From the NCBI GenBank assembly GCA_964555355.1, contig CAZKRY010000007.1:248001-312000 (forward strand): a stretch of DNA of 64,000 nucleotides. The letters are read 5' to 3'. This document shows, piece by piece, positions 51,004-58,395 of the stretch. A model generated the notes under the pieces. The model saw nothing but the letters and a program-made list of their open reading frames with translations. It searched no databases and was not told where the DNA came from. Numbering within the stretch: position 1 is the stretch's first letter; every line of letters begins with the position of its first letter. This DNA comes from CAIKBL01 sp964555355. Its GTDB lineage: Bacteria; Pseudomonadota; Gammaproteobacteria; Ga0077536. A program made the position numbers and the translations under genes.

Positions 51004-52143
51004 TCAGACTCTTAATCCTGCCTGCTTCATCAGCGGCAACACGCGTTCGCCAAAGTACTTGAGTTCTTCATAGTAATCGAGCCACGCAAGAATAAAGCCT
51101 TCGATACCAAGCGCGGCAAGTTCTTGCATCATGCCCACCACTTGTTCCGGGGTGCCCACCAACGGGTACCCTCCCCAGCCGGCAATGAATCGCTCGCCGA
51201 AGTGTTTCACCTGTTCGTTAAACGAACTGCTCTCGATGCCGAGAAGATTCATGATGTTGTGCGTCGCTTCCCAGTCACCTTCCGCAACGATGCGTTGATA
51301 AAGCGCGCGCGCTTCGGCCTCCGTATCTCGACAACACACCAGCCCATAACTCATGACCCCGATTTCACGCCGATGGTTCGCCGCGCGCCGATGGATATCT
51401 GTGACCAATTCGCGCGCTTGCTCCATGGTGGCGATGGTAATGAAGTTGAAATCGACGTGTCGCGCGGAGAACTCGCGTCCTTCTTCCGAGTTACCGGCAT
51501 TGATCAGGACTGGATGCGGTTGCTGCACCGGCTTGGGCAGCAGGTAACCGCCTTTGATTTGGTAATACTCGCCCTGATGATCAAAGTCCTGTTCGGTCCA
51601 CGCGCGCTTAATGCAGGTCAACCACTCGGCGGCCATTTCATAGCGAGCCGCGTGCGGAAGTTGCGTAATGCCGAACATCTCGATTTCCGGTCTGAACCAG
51701 CCGCACACCACGTTCAAACCAAACCGGCCATGCGAAATGTGATCGATGGTCGCGGCCTGCTTCGCCGCGAATAGGGGATGCACCGTCGGAACATGCGACG
51801 TGGCATACACCATGATGCGTTCGGTATTGCAGGCCATCGCCGTGGCCCACGTAAAAACTTCCAGATTGTTGGAATTAAATTCAGTCGTGCCGCCGAAATG
51901 CTTCCAGCGCCCGACCGGTACTAACAACTCGAACCCGAGTTCATCGGCGAGACGGGCGATTTTGACATTGTGCTCATAAGTCGGCTCGAACGTCGTTGCG
52001 GCATGCGTGATCGTGCAGCCGTTGCTACAGTTCATGCCGAAAATCCCAAGCTTCAAACGATTGCGGTTGTAGACCGGCACATGTTCCGCGCGCCAGGCGC
52101 GTACATCGTCCGGGTGTCGGCTTGCAAGGGGCTGGTCAGTCAT
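51004..52143 (-). CDS. LLM-class flavin-dependent monooxygenase (RutA/SfnG/alkanesulfonate type)
   Basis: 379 residues. Motifs: LKLGIFGMNCSNGCTIT, VKIARLADELGFELLVPVGRWKHFGG, HGRFGLNVVCGW, EYYQIKGGYLLPKPVQ, PVLINAGNSEEGREFSARH, GTPEQVVGMMQELA. This combination (VPVGRWKHFGG.., NVVCGW) is that of FMNH2-dependent group C monooxygenases that act on amides, sulfones or pyrimidines. It needs a separate flavin reductase, which is not seen nearby. First gene of the minus-strand operon and divergent from the 52185 gene by 41 bases. Confidence 0.9.
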   Translation of the reverse strand: MTDQPLASRHPDDVRAWRAEHVPVYNRNRLKLGIFGMNCSNGCTITHAATTFEPTYEHNVKIARLADELGFELLVPVGRWKHFGGTTEFNSNNLEVFTWATAMACNTERIMVYATSHVPTVHPLFAAKQAATIDHISHGRFGLNVVCGWFRPEIEMFGITQLPHAARYEMAAEWLTCIKRAWTEQDFDHQGEYYQIKGGYLLPKPVQQPHPVLINAGNSEEGREFSARHVDFNFITIATMEQARELVTDIHRRAANHRREIGVMSYGLVCCRDTEAEARALYQRIVAEGDWEATHNIMNLLGIESSSFNEQVKHFGERFIAGWGGYPLVGTPEQVVGMMQELAALGIEGFILAWLDYYEELKYFGERVLPLMKQAGLRV

Positions 52144-52184
52144 GGAAAGCTCGTTCCTGTCGCCAAGTTCACACGTAAGTTTCT

Positions 52185-52691
52185 ATGTGGCATCGCTACT
52201 TTGCCTACGGCTCTAATCTGCACCCCGGACGACTTGGCGCACGGGTGACGATTACCGCCGATCTCGGCGCGGTTGCGTTGCCAGGTTGGCGTCTGCACTT
52301 TCATAAGCGCGGCGCCGACGGGTCCGCCAAGTGCAACCTTGTACGCGGCACGCCTGACTTTACCGTCTGGGGTGCAGTTTACCTGTTAGACGCCGCCGCG
52401 CGCGCGCGGCTTGATGAGATTGAAGGCGTTGGTCGAGGTTATTCGATCGAAACCTGCCTGTTGCCGCAGGGAGAAGCGTACTTTTACATCGCGGAGTCGT
52501 CCTATATTGACGACACGCTGGTCGCTTTTGACTGGTATGTGGAACTCGTCCTTGCCGGCGCACGTTGGCGCGCTTTTCCGCGTGACTATATCGCGGCGCT
52601 TGAAGCGACGCCTCGCGTGAGCGATCCCGATATTGAGCGCACGGCGCGGAATTTGGTCGTACTAAGGGACTCGGCGCCGACTATGCTTTAA
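52185..52691 (+). CDS. Gamma-glutamylcyclotransferase-like protein
   Basis: 168 residues. The nucleotide-like loop YFAYGSNLHPGRL at the N-terminus and LDEIEG with Glu80 as the catalytic acid are the GGCT/AIG2 hallmarks. It would release 5-oxoproline from gamma-glutamyl compounds. The role in this neighbourhood is unclear, though glutathione-linked enzymes occur elsewhere in the window. Confidence 0.88.
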   Translation: MWHRYFAYGSNLHPGRLGARVTITADLGAVALPGWRLHFHKRGADGSAKCNLVRGTPDFTVWGAVYLLDAAARARLDEIEGVGRGYSIETCLLPQGEAYFYIAESSYIDDTLVAFDWYVELVLAGARWRAFPRDYIAALEATPRVSDPDIERTARNLVVLRDSAPTML

Positions 52692-52721
52692 TCCTAACCC
52701 TTTCAACGCCAGGAGAATCCG

Positions 52722-53042
52722 ATGGAAGTCATGATGTGGGCCAAGCTCGCCAAACCCGAAAGCGCGAGCAATAAAGAGTTTTTTGAACTGTGGCGCAAAG
52801 AGTCCGTGGCCGCGATCGAGGCCTACAAACAAGGCGCCATCAAAAACATATGGAAAGTTGCCGGCAAGTACGAAGTGGTGGCGGTGATGGAAGTCGATAG
52901 CGGTGACGATCTCGATGCCATCGTGCACAACTTGCCGATTTGGAAACTCGGTTACGCGCACGTGGTACCGGAAATCAACTGGATCCCACTGCGCAAATAC
53001 GAAAATTGGGCGAAACAGTTGGAGGAACTTGCCAAGGGTTAA
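52722..53042 (+). CDS. Muconolactone-isomerase-like small ferredoxin-fold protein
   Basis: 106 residues with the pattern of the muconolactone delta-isomerase/Dabb group: MEVMMWAKLAK, EFFELWRKESVAAIEAYKQG, KYEVVAVMEVDSGDDLDAIVHNLPIW as separate segments. Shine-Dalgarno AGGAG at 52711. Function in a ring-cleavage pathway is possible given the LigB dioxygenase and hydrolases nearby. Not proven. Starts 30 bases after the GGCT-like gene. Confidence 0.72.
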   Translation: MEVMMWAKLAKPESASNKEFFELWRKESVAAIEAYKQGAIKNIWKVAGKYEVVAVMEVDSGDDLDAIVHNLPIWKLGYAHVVPEINWIPLRKYENWAKQLEELAKG

Positions 53043-53082
53043 GTAGTGCGCGCGATCCCCCGCGGAGGAGCGAATCGATTCG

Positions 53083-53102
53083 CCTCTCCCAGCGGGAGAG
53101 GG
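53083..53102. repeat. Single REP-like hairpin
   Basis: CCTCTCCC-AGC-GGGAGAGG, the same core as the clusters at 34.9 and 48.9 kb, lying 40 bases past the 52722 gene. Confidence 0.75.
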
Positions 53103-53153
53103 TAAACAAATTCGACTTTCCTGCAGACGAGATAGAAATTCGAAACGCGCGCA

Positions 53154-53185
53154 GAAAAAAGAAGGGCGGCCATTGGCCGCCCTTC
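53154..53185 (-). terminator. Rho-independent terminator for the minus-strand hydrolase gene
   Basis: Perfect 11-bp stem GAAGGGCGGCC (53161-53171) and GGCCGCCCTTC (53175-53185) with a 3-base loop. On the minus strand it is followed by six T (A-run at 53155-53160). Located about 105 bases after the end of the gene at 53291. Confidence 0.88.
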
Positions 53186-53290
53186 GCGCTCCCCTCACTT
53201 GCTTTTGTTAGGCACCGCGTTCTGTGCACGGCGGCCTTAATTTCGGTCGGAGCCTTTGTAACGCACTTGGCGCGTGCCCGCAAGGCTTGC

Positions 53291-54100
53291 TTATAACACC
53301 CCGTGCTTTTTGCAGAAGCGCGTGACGAGCCGGCACACCAATGCCGGATCTTCGAACATGGGGTAGTGCCCGATATTCTTCAGGTGCAATACCTCGCTTT
53401 TTTTGAGCAGCCGGCCGGTTTCTTCCACGAGTTCGCGCGGCAGCCAGAAATCGTCTTCCCCGCGGATCACCAACATCGGGCAGGCGACTTGTTTCAATTT
53501 GTCACGCACATCGTGCTGTGCCCAACCCTCGAGATCCCCGACCGCGCTGACTTGTGCATTGCGATGCTGCCAGCGTAGTTCTTGGATTTTGTCGTCCGAA
53601 CAATGCCAGTTTAAGGATTCAATGGCGGCTCGCTCCATTTGGTCCTGCCAACCCGGCGCCCATGCCGGATGAATCAAACCAGACGGCAACGGGAAAGTCG
53701 GCGAACGCGCCAGGCCTTCCATCGGGACTCCCGCTGCCATCTCGCGCCAATGATGCGCGGCATAGTCCAGCGTAATGTCGCCACCGATCGAGCAGCCGAT
53801 AATGACCGGCTTCTTGAGCTTCAAGGCTTTGACAAAGGCGTGTACGAACTCCGCATGCTCGTGGATCGAACGATGTTGCCGCCAGTTCACGGGGTAGGAA
53901 CGCGAGTGCCCTGGTAAATCGAGCGCATAGGCATGGAAGCCCTGCTCCGCAAGCAACGGTAGCAGGTACTGATACTCGAGCGAACTCGCACCAGCGGTGT
54001 GAACACAGACGATCGACTGGCCTTCGCCGATTTCATCGTAAAAGGTCCGCGTGCCGTTAACTTTAATGTAGTGGCCTTGGATATCTTCTGGGGTTGGCAT
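53291..54100 (-). CDS. Alpha/beta hydrolase with HTAG motif
   Basis: 269 residues. Oxyanion-type motif CVHTAGASS (32-40), nucleophile Ser104 in GCSIGGD, and His245 in NIGHYPMFED. The HTAG motif is shared with the hydrolase at 55165, whose corresponding segment is CLHTAGTDG. Cytoplasmic, no signal. Its likely chemistry is ester, lactone or C-C bond hydrolysis of a ring-cleavage product. It follows the SCP2-like gene by 17 bases on the minus strand. Confidence 0.88.
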   Translation of the reverse strand: MPTPEDIQGHYIKVNGTRTFYDEIGEGQSIVCVHTAGASSLEYQYLLPLLAEQGFHAYALDLPGHSRSYPVNWRQHRSIHEHAEFVHAFVKALKLKKPVIIGCSIGGDITLDYAAHHWREMAAGVPMEGLARSPTFPLPSGLIHPAWAPGWQDQMERAAIESLNWHCSDDKIQELRWQHRNAQVSAVGDLEGWAQHDVRDKLKQVACPMLVIRGEDDFWLPRELVEETGRLLKKSEVLHLKNIGHYPMFEDPALVCRLVTRFCKKHGVL

Positions 54101-54117
54101 GGAGTCGCTTCTCTTAA

Positions 54118-54543
54118 TTATTTATTGGCGCAATCGCGCAAGGTGTAGGCCAATTGAAACATCGCTTCGGTCATGCGGCCGGCCTCGAGTAAGTTGCCCT
54201 CGGTTGCGATGTCGACGCTCATCTCGCCGACGCGTTTCAATTTGGGATCGTCCGCGAAACGACGTTTACCCGGAAACGTCAAATCGGCCCAGCGCCGTTT
54301 ACCGGTGATCAATTCTTTCCAAGCGGACTCCGGACCGGAAAACTTGAAGGTGTAACCAAACGGCGGTACCGCGGCTTGGCAGTCGATGACTTTACCGCTG
54401 TAAATTTTGAGCCATAACCTATCCGCGCCGACTTCGAGCAGGACGGAGCCGTCAAACCATCGCGTTTGTTCGACGAAGACTGGATTGTTGTTCAACGCCT
54501 TCACCAAGCGGGTTTGTAAAGCGGGTTTTGCAATAAAGGTCAT
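54118..54543 (-). CDS. SCP2-like small protein
   Basis: 141 residues, resembling sterol-carrier-protein-2-like domains: LLEVGADRLWLKIYSGKVID, GPESAWKELITGKRRW and a C-terminal SVDIATEGNLLEAGRM helix. Such proteins bind hydrophobic ligands. Homologous along its length to the product of 54755 (GKV, SAW/TSW and C-terminal helix in the same order). Immediately upstream of its hydrolase gene, so the two are co-transcribed. Confidence 0.72.
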   Translation of the reverse strand: MTFIAKPALQTRLVKALNNNPVFVEQTRWFDGSVLLEVGADRLWLKIYSGKVIDCQAAVPPFGYTFKFSGPESAWKELITGKRRWADLTFPGKRRFADDPKLKRVGEMSVDIATEGNLLEAGRMTEAMFQLAYTLRDCANK

Positions 54544-54754
54544 AAAAGCCTCGTTAGTGACGAACGGCAGATAAGGGCGGCAGTCGCCGCCACCCGTAGA
54601 CGAGGCATTCTTGCCGTGAGCCCGCCCAGTTGCAAGGTAACTGCGCCGAAACGCAAGTTACCTGCGTGGTTGTTGCTTGACACCGGTTTTCCACCTGCGG
54701 TCCAATGCCGCCCTCCACGCTTCAGTACTTCCTACAAGTCACGGGAGAAACCCT
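54544..54754. promoter_or_regulatory. Divergent promoter region between the two SCP2-like genes
   Basis: 211 bases between two divergent start codons. An 8-bp perfect inverted repeat AGGTAACT (54635-54642) and AGTTACCT (54655-54662) with 12-base spacer is a candidate operator. TTGACA at 54677-54682 with TCCAAT 18 bases later is a candidate sigma-70 promoter for the plus-strand genes. The operator sits upstream of that promoter, between the two transcription directions. Confidence 0.55.
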
Positions 54755-55132
54755 ATGTTCGATCAGTCTTGGATGAAGCGCTGGCAGGACGCGGTGAACA
54801 ACAATGGCCCGATGAGCCACATCGGCAAACATCTCACCTTGGAAATCCTGCTCGGCTTCGGCGACAAGAATTACGTCATTTCGTTTAACAAAGGCAAGGT
54901 CGCGGCTTATACCGACACCCTAGGCCCCGAAACCTGCTACGCGCTCGCGCTGCGTGCACCGGCCACCAGTTGGGAGAAATTCTGCCAAAAGGTTCCGCCG
55001 CCGATGTACAACGATATTTGGGCGATGGCGCATCCACTGCACGGCCGGCTGCAGATTGAAGGCGATCAGAAAGCACTGTGGCAAAACATGCGCGCGCTGT
55101 TCTGGGCGTTCGATCGCATGCGCGAAATCTAA
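54755..55132 (+). CDS. SCP2-like small protein (mirror partner)
   Basis: 125 residues from the ATG at 54755 (preceded by GGGAGA). Segments LTLEILLGFGDKNYVISFNKGKV, APATSWEKFCQKV and a final helix ALWQNMRALFWAFDRMREI line up with the 54118 protein, so the two are paralogues. A binding or carrier role for a hydrophobic acyl or terpenoid ligand is inferred from the SCP2-like pattern. Followed by its hydrolase gene after 32 bases. Confidence 0.7.
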   Translation: MFDQSWMKRWQDAVNNNGPMSHIGKHLTLEILLGFGDKNYVISFNKGKVAAYTDTLGPETCYALALRAPATSWEKFCQKVPPPMYNDIWAMAHPLHGRLQIEGDQKALWQNMRALFWAFDRMREI

Positions 55133-55164
55133 GCCGCCCGCTTCGCAGTATCAGGAGAAATCAC

Positions 55165-56019
55165 GTGGCAAAAATTGAACCAATCGTCGGTAAATATATT
55201 TGGGTGCCGTATGAAGGCACCGAATACCGCATGTACTTCGAAGAGGCCGGCAATCCCAACGGTATTCCGATGGTGTGCTTGCACACCGCCGGCACTGATG
55301 GACGCGAATGGCGGCATCAACTGTGCGACGAACGCATCGGCAAGAACTTTCGTACCATCGCTATCGACTTACCGCGTCACGGTAAATCGATCCCACCGTA
55401 TGAGTGGTACCAAGAAAGCGAAGAGTACAAGCTAACCGCCAAGTACTACTCCGGCATCGTCATGGCCTTCTGCAAGGCGCTCGGCTTGAACAAGCCGGTA
55501 ATCATGGGTAGCTCCATGGGCGGCAACATCTGTATGCACTTGGCCGCCAACTATGAAAACGATGTGAAAGCATTGATCGCGATCGAGGCTTGCGAATGGT
55601 CGCCCGGCTGGCATTTGGACTGGTTGCGGCACGCGCATATACACGGCGGCGAAGTCTGCGCAACTTCCGTATTCGGTCTGATGGCGCCGCAAAGCCCCGA
55701 TAAATATCGCTGGGAAACCTGGTGGTACTACTCGCAAGGCGGTCCCGGAATTTTCAAAGGGGATCTTTACTTCTACAGCTACGATCACGACTTCCGTGGC
55801 AAGACCGAGAAACTCTCGGGCAAAGTGCCGGTGTATTACATGACCGGCGTGTATGACTTTGCGTGCACCCCGGAAATGACCGAAGAAACGGCCAAAAAAC
55901 ACAAAAATTCGGAATGCATCATCATGGAAGAAATCGGTCACTTCCCGATGAGCGAGAACCCGGATGTGTTTAATCGTTACCTGTATCCGGTGCTCGATAA
56001 GATTGTCGCGCTGAAATAG
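55165..56019 (+). CDS. Alpha/beta hydrolase with HTAG motif (mirror partner)
   Basis: 284 residues from the GTG at 55165, which has AGGAG 7 bases upstream; the frame continues upstream only inside the previous gene. CLHTAGTDGREW (38-49), nucleophile Ser117 in GSSMGGN and His259 in EIGHFPMSEN. Same family branch as the product of 53291 (HTAG motif and GHFPMSENP versus GHYPMFEDP). A strong terminator follows at 56050. Confidence 0.88.
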   Translation: MAKIEPIVGKYIWVPYEGTEYRMYFEEAGNPNGIPMVCLHTAGTDGREWRHQLCDERIGKNFRTIAIDLPRHGKSIPPYEWYQESEEYKLTAKYYSGIVMAFCKALGLNKPVIMGSSMGGNICMHLAANYENDVKALIAIEACEWSPGWHLDWLRHAHIHGGEVCATSVFGLMAPQSPDKYRWETWWYYSQGGPGIFKGDLYFYSYDHDFRGKTEKLSGKVPVYYMTGVYDFACTPEMTEETAKKHKNSECIIMEEIGHFPMSENPDVFNRYLYPVLDKIVALK

Positions 56020-56049
56020 AAATAGTCAGCCCTTAGCGGATACGTGAAG

Positions 56050-56082
56050 AGCCCTGTCGGTGTGAACCTGCAGGGCTTTTTT
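56050..56082 (+). terminator. Rho-independent terminator after the plus-strand hydrolase
   Basis: Stem AGCCCTG (56050-56056) and CAGGGCT (56071-56077) with a 14-base loop, followed by TTTTT. It lies 31 bases past the hydrolase stop, so transcription of the divergent half ends here. Confidence 0.88.
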
Positions 56083-56180
56083 GTTGGGATCAAAAATTGG
56101 AGACGATTTCAAATTTTGTTTTGAAGCCGCTTCGAAGTCGCTGTAACGAACGCCGTCGCAGACGCAAGGCCGGGATGCGA

Positions 56181-56267
56181 ATGATTGGCTTGGGGACCGT
56201 GAAAATACAGGACGTATTTTCGCGAGCCTACAGGGACGTACTCGTGGCGTGTCCCCAAGCGAATCAT
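56181..56267. repeat. Cloverleaf-like palindromic repeat element
   Basis: Outer arms ATGATTGGCTTGGGGAC (56181-56197) and GTCCCCAAGCGAATCAT (56251-56267) are inverted with one mismatch. Between them GAAAATAC (56201-56208) and GTATTTTC (56214-56221) form an inner hairpin, and CCTACAGGGACGTA follows. The folded form is a long stem with an internal arm, typical of a small mobile or REP/BIME-type element. Located between a terminator and a shortened DUF1330-like gene. Confidence 0.7.
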
Positions 56268-56308
56268 CCGCAGCGCGGCCGGACCTTGGCACGGACGAAT
56301 CGAGTATC

Positions 56309-56575
56309 ATGCAGCGGTACGCGATGGCGACCATCGAGATGTCGACCAAGGTCGACGCGGAAGTCGTCGCGGCATCACGCGCGCTGAAAGTTTTGGAAGG
56401 TGTCTGGGGCGGCAATTGGACGGTGGTCATCAAATTCCCAAGTATGGCGGTGGCGGAAACCTGGCATCGCTCGCCGGAGTACCAACCGTTGAAGGCCATC
56501 CGCGTCAACGAAGTCACCACGGGTGGTCATGCGGTTTTCGTGGAAGGCTTTAATCCGGCTGCGCTGGGTTTGTAA
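56309..56575 (+). CDS. DUF1330-like protein, N-terminally short
   Basis: 88 residues from the ATG at 56309 (ATG 56324 also possible). The C-terminal two thirds match the DUF1330 ferredoxin-like fold: LEGVWGGNWTVVIKFPSM, AVAETWHRSPEYQPLKAIR, GGHAVFVEGF. The usual N-terminal strand and helix of the roughly 95-residue family are missing or replaced by MQRYAMATIEMSTKVDAEV. The palindromic element upstream may have displaced the original start. Could be a functional shortened gene or a remnant. Confidence 0.65.
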   Translation: MQRYAMATIEMSTKVDAEVVAASRALKVLEGVWGGNWTVVIKFPSMAVAETWHRSPEYQPLKAIRVNEVTTGGHAVFVEGFNPAALGL

Positions 56576-56586
56576 TCGCGGTGAAG

Positions 56587-56898
56587 ATGAAACGCCCCCC
56601 TCGAAAATCCGCGCCCGGCGTACCCGTCGCGGACAGCCGCCATCGGGTGGCGGTGGATCCAAGCAAGTTGAATATGGGGAACACTTATAGTTCCCCTCCG
56701 CTCTACTACGAAGATCGCCCCTTCGTCTGCGTTGAATGCCGGGTTGAACAAGTCTGGACAGCCACCCAACAGAAGTGGTGGTATGAAGTGGCGCAGGGGT
56801 ATTTTTTTGCAACGGCGATCCGCTGCCGCGCGTGCCGTGCCAAAAAACGAGCACGCGTCGCTGAAGCGCGCCGAAGCGCCGGCCATGCAAAGGAATAA
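56587..56898 (+). CDS. Probable zinc-ribbon protein
   Basis: About 104 residues. The zinc-ribbon-like core is YYEDRPFVCVECRVEQVWTA followed by TAIRCRACRAKKRAR: two CxxC pairs about 36 residues apart, matching the zf-trcl (PF13451) type of domain. N- and C-terminal parts are basic. Function unknown; a nucleic-acid or partner binding role is the family guess. It overlaps or abuts the next gene. Confidence 0.75.
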   Translation: MKRPPRKSAPGVPVADSRHRVAVDPSKLNMGNTYSSPPLYYEDRPFVCVECRVEQVWTATQQKWWYEVAQGYFFATAIRCRACRAKKRARVAEARRSAGHAKE

Positions 56899-56902
56899 TG
56901 TG

Positions 56903-57379
56903 ATGGCCGGACTGCTTTGGATCGGATTGCTGTGGGCAAGCGTCACGGCGGCGAGCGAGTTGCCGGGCTTAAACGCGAACGAGCAAGAAGTAAATCTTCG
57001 CGCGTTACCGCAAGAATTCACGCTTGAACACTACAAAGTGATCGTGCGTGACCCGACGGAGCCTAGACTTCGCCAGTACTCAGGTTCCGGCGGTCTCATC
57101 TATGAACTCGAAATCCGCACCCGCGACGGCGAAACTTTAGCGGTGCACCATCCACAGGCGATCGCGATGTGGATAGACGATCAAGCGACGGCACCGCCGG
57201 CCTTTTCGTTATGGGGCACTACCGGTGTGGGTAGTTTTGTTTTTTGCCGCATCGAACGCGTCAAGGCAACCTACTGCTACACTTCTTGCGAAGATTTTGA
57301 AGACGCGGGCAGTGGGTTGAAGCGCACCCCTGCACCGCGCCGAACCTACGCGTGTCCAGGCGAAGGTACGCTACCGTAA
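56903..57379 (+). CDS. Secreted protein of unknown function
   Basis: 158 residues from the ATG at 56903, chosen because AAAGGA is 10 bases upstream and the previous gene ends at 56898; ATG 56885 is an in-frame alternative. Cleavable signal peptide (AGLLWIGLLWASVTAAS). The mature part contains segments such as LPQEFTLEHYKVIVRDPTEP and four cysteines near the C-terminus (CRIERVKATYCYTSCEDFE, with a last CPG). Not recognised. Probably periplasmic with disulfides. Confidence 0.6.
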   Translation: MAGLLWIGLLWASVTAASELPGLNANEQEVNLRALPQEFTLEHYKVIVRDPTEPRLRQYSGSGGLIYELEIRTRDGETLAVHHPQAIAMWIDDQATAPPAFSLWGTTGVGSFVFCRIERVKATYCYTSCEDFEDAGSGLKRTPAPRRTYACPGEGTLP

Positions 57380-57423
57380 CGACCCCGAGCGCCAAATCTA
57401 ATTGCACGCGCAACAGAGTCCCC

Positions 57424-57759
57424 ATGGCTGATGAACCAAAGATAGATACGCGTCCGCCGCAAGGTGGCCTATCGAATTTCATTTACCGCGCATTTTTTGT
57501 CTGCGGCGTGATAGCCGCGCTCATTCTCATCGGCTTCTTTTGCTTAGGACTCGTCGACGGCTCGGTCAGCGCGTTTAACATCGGGTTGTGGCTGGGATTG
57601 CTGGCCGGCGTCACTGTCGTGCTGTGGGGTGGGCGTACCTTACGTGCCAACGGGTACACCGTTACCGCCGTTCTGCTGCTCGGGATAATCGCGGTGCCGG
57701 GTTTACTCTATGCACTTTTCATCGTGCTTTTGCTTTTCTCCGGCACCAATTGGAATTAA
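57424..57759 (+). CDS. Small membrane protein, three or four helices
   Basis: 111 residues from the ATG at 57424. Hydrophobic segments FVCGVIAALILIGFFCLGLV, IGLWLGLLAGVTVVLWG and VTAVLLLGIIAVPGLLYALF, with a polar N-terminal tail. No family recognised. Same strand as the secreted protein upstream, 44 bases away. Confidence 0.65.
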   Translation: MADEPKIDTRPPQGGLSNFIYRAFFVCGVIAALILIGFFCLGLVDGSVSAFNIGLWLGLLAGVTVVLWGGRTLRANGYTVTAVLLLGIIAVPGLLYALFIVLLLFSGTNWN

Positions 57760-57886
57760 TGAACCTACATCTCGACCTTCGCCGCAGCCGCTGACTGCCG
57801 GCGCCAATGGTGCTTGATAGGCCGACGAATCCAGGTTCAGTCACCAATTAAATTGCAACAAAGTCGTGAAGTTCGGGCTTTGCTAA

Positions 57887-58216
57887 TTATCCACGGATAA
57901 CGTTAACGATTTGGTCGCGCAGCGCGTTTAACGTCTCGGCCGTAAGCTTGCCCGCTTCACGCTGCAGGAGGCTCGCGTGCGCGGTAAACAATTTACCAGG
58001 GCGTGCGTAGCTTACGCGATGCAGCGACCCTTCCGAAAAATTATGTTGATTCAGTTCAATCGCCTGCCGGTCATAAGGCTGGCTGGTAATCTGACAAAGA
58101 ATTCTATCGTCGTGGTCAAGTACGGCCACGACCACCGCAGGGCGCAGCTTTGTACGAGACAAGTCTGAGAACGGAAAGGGGAGCAGCACTACACTTCCTG
58201 CTGTAAATGCGCCCAT
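57887..58216 (-). CDS. MazF/PemK-like toxin
   Basis: 109 residues with the family pattern: GSVVLLPFPFSDLSRTKLRPAVVVA as two short pieces (the LPFPFSD and RPAVVV motifs), QITSQPYD, and a helical end. MazF-type proteins are sequence-specific mRNA interferases. Its start lies inside the antitoxin gene (28-base overlap), the normal order antitoxin then toxin on the minus strand. Intact in length. Confidence 0.88.
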   Translation of the reverse strand: MGAFTAGSVVLLPFPFSDLSRTKLRPAVVVAVLDHDDRILCQITSQPYDRQAIELNQHNFSEGSLHRVSYARPGKLFTAHASLLQREAGKLTAETLNALRDQIVNVIRG

Positions 58217-58395
58217 GCGATTTCCTCCTCATTGTTCAGCCAGTCCGCAAGGGCCGGCTCCGCGAGAGTCAAAGTTTCGTCAGCAACCGGGTCAAGCAAC
58301 GTGATTAATACGCGTTGTGGTGCGCGTACTTCCACATTCTCCAACCAATGGATACGCCCTTGCTCATCAATTATCGCTTCTATGGTATGCAGCAT
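58189..58395 (-). CDS. Antitoxin partner of the MazF-like toxin
   Basis: 68 residues from the ATG at 58395 (MLHTIEAIIDEQGRIHW); the frame extends upstream but without support. Acidic, with a beta-rich N-terminus (LENVEVRAPQRVLITLLDP) and a C-terminal acidic helix (LADWLNNEEEIAWAHL) that could wrap the toxin. It overlaps the toxin gene by 28 bases, which suggests translational coupling. Family DNA-binding details cannot be seen in so short a protein. Confidence 0.72.
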   Translation of the reverse strand: MLHTIEAIIDEQGRIHWLENVEVRAPQRVLITLLDPVADETLTLAEPALADWLNNEEEIAWAHLQQEV

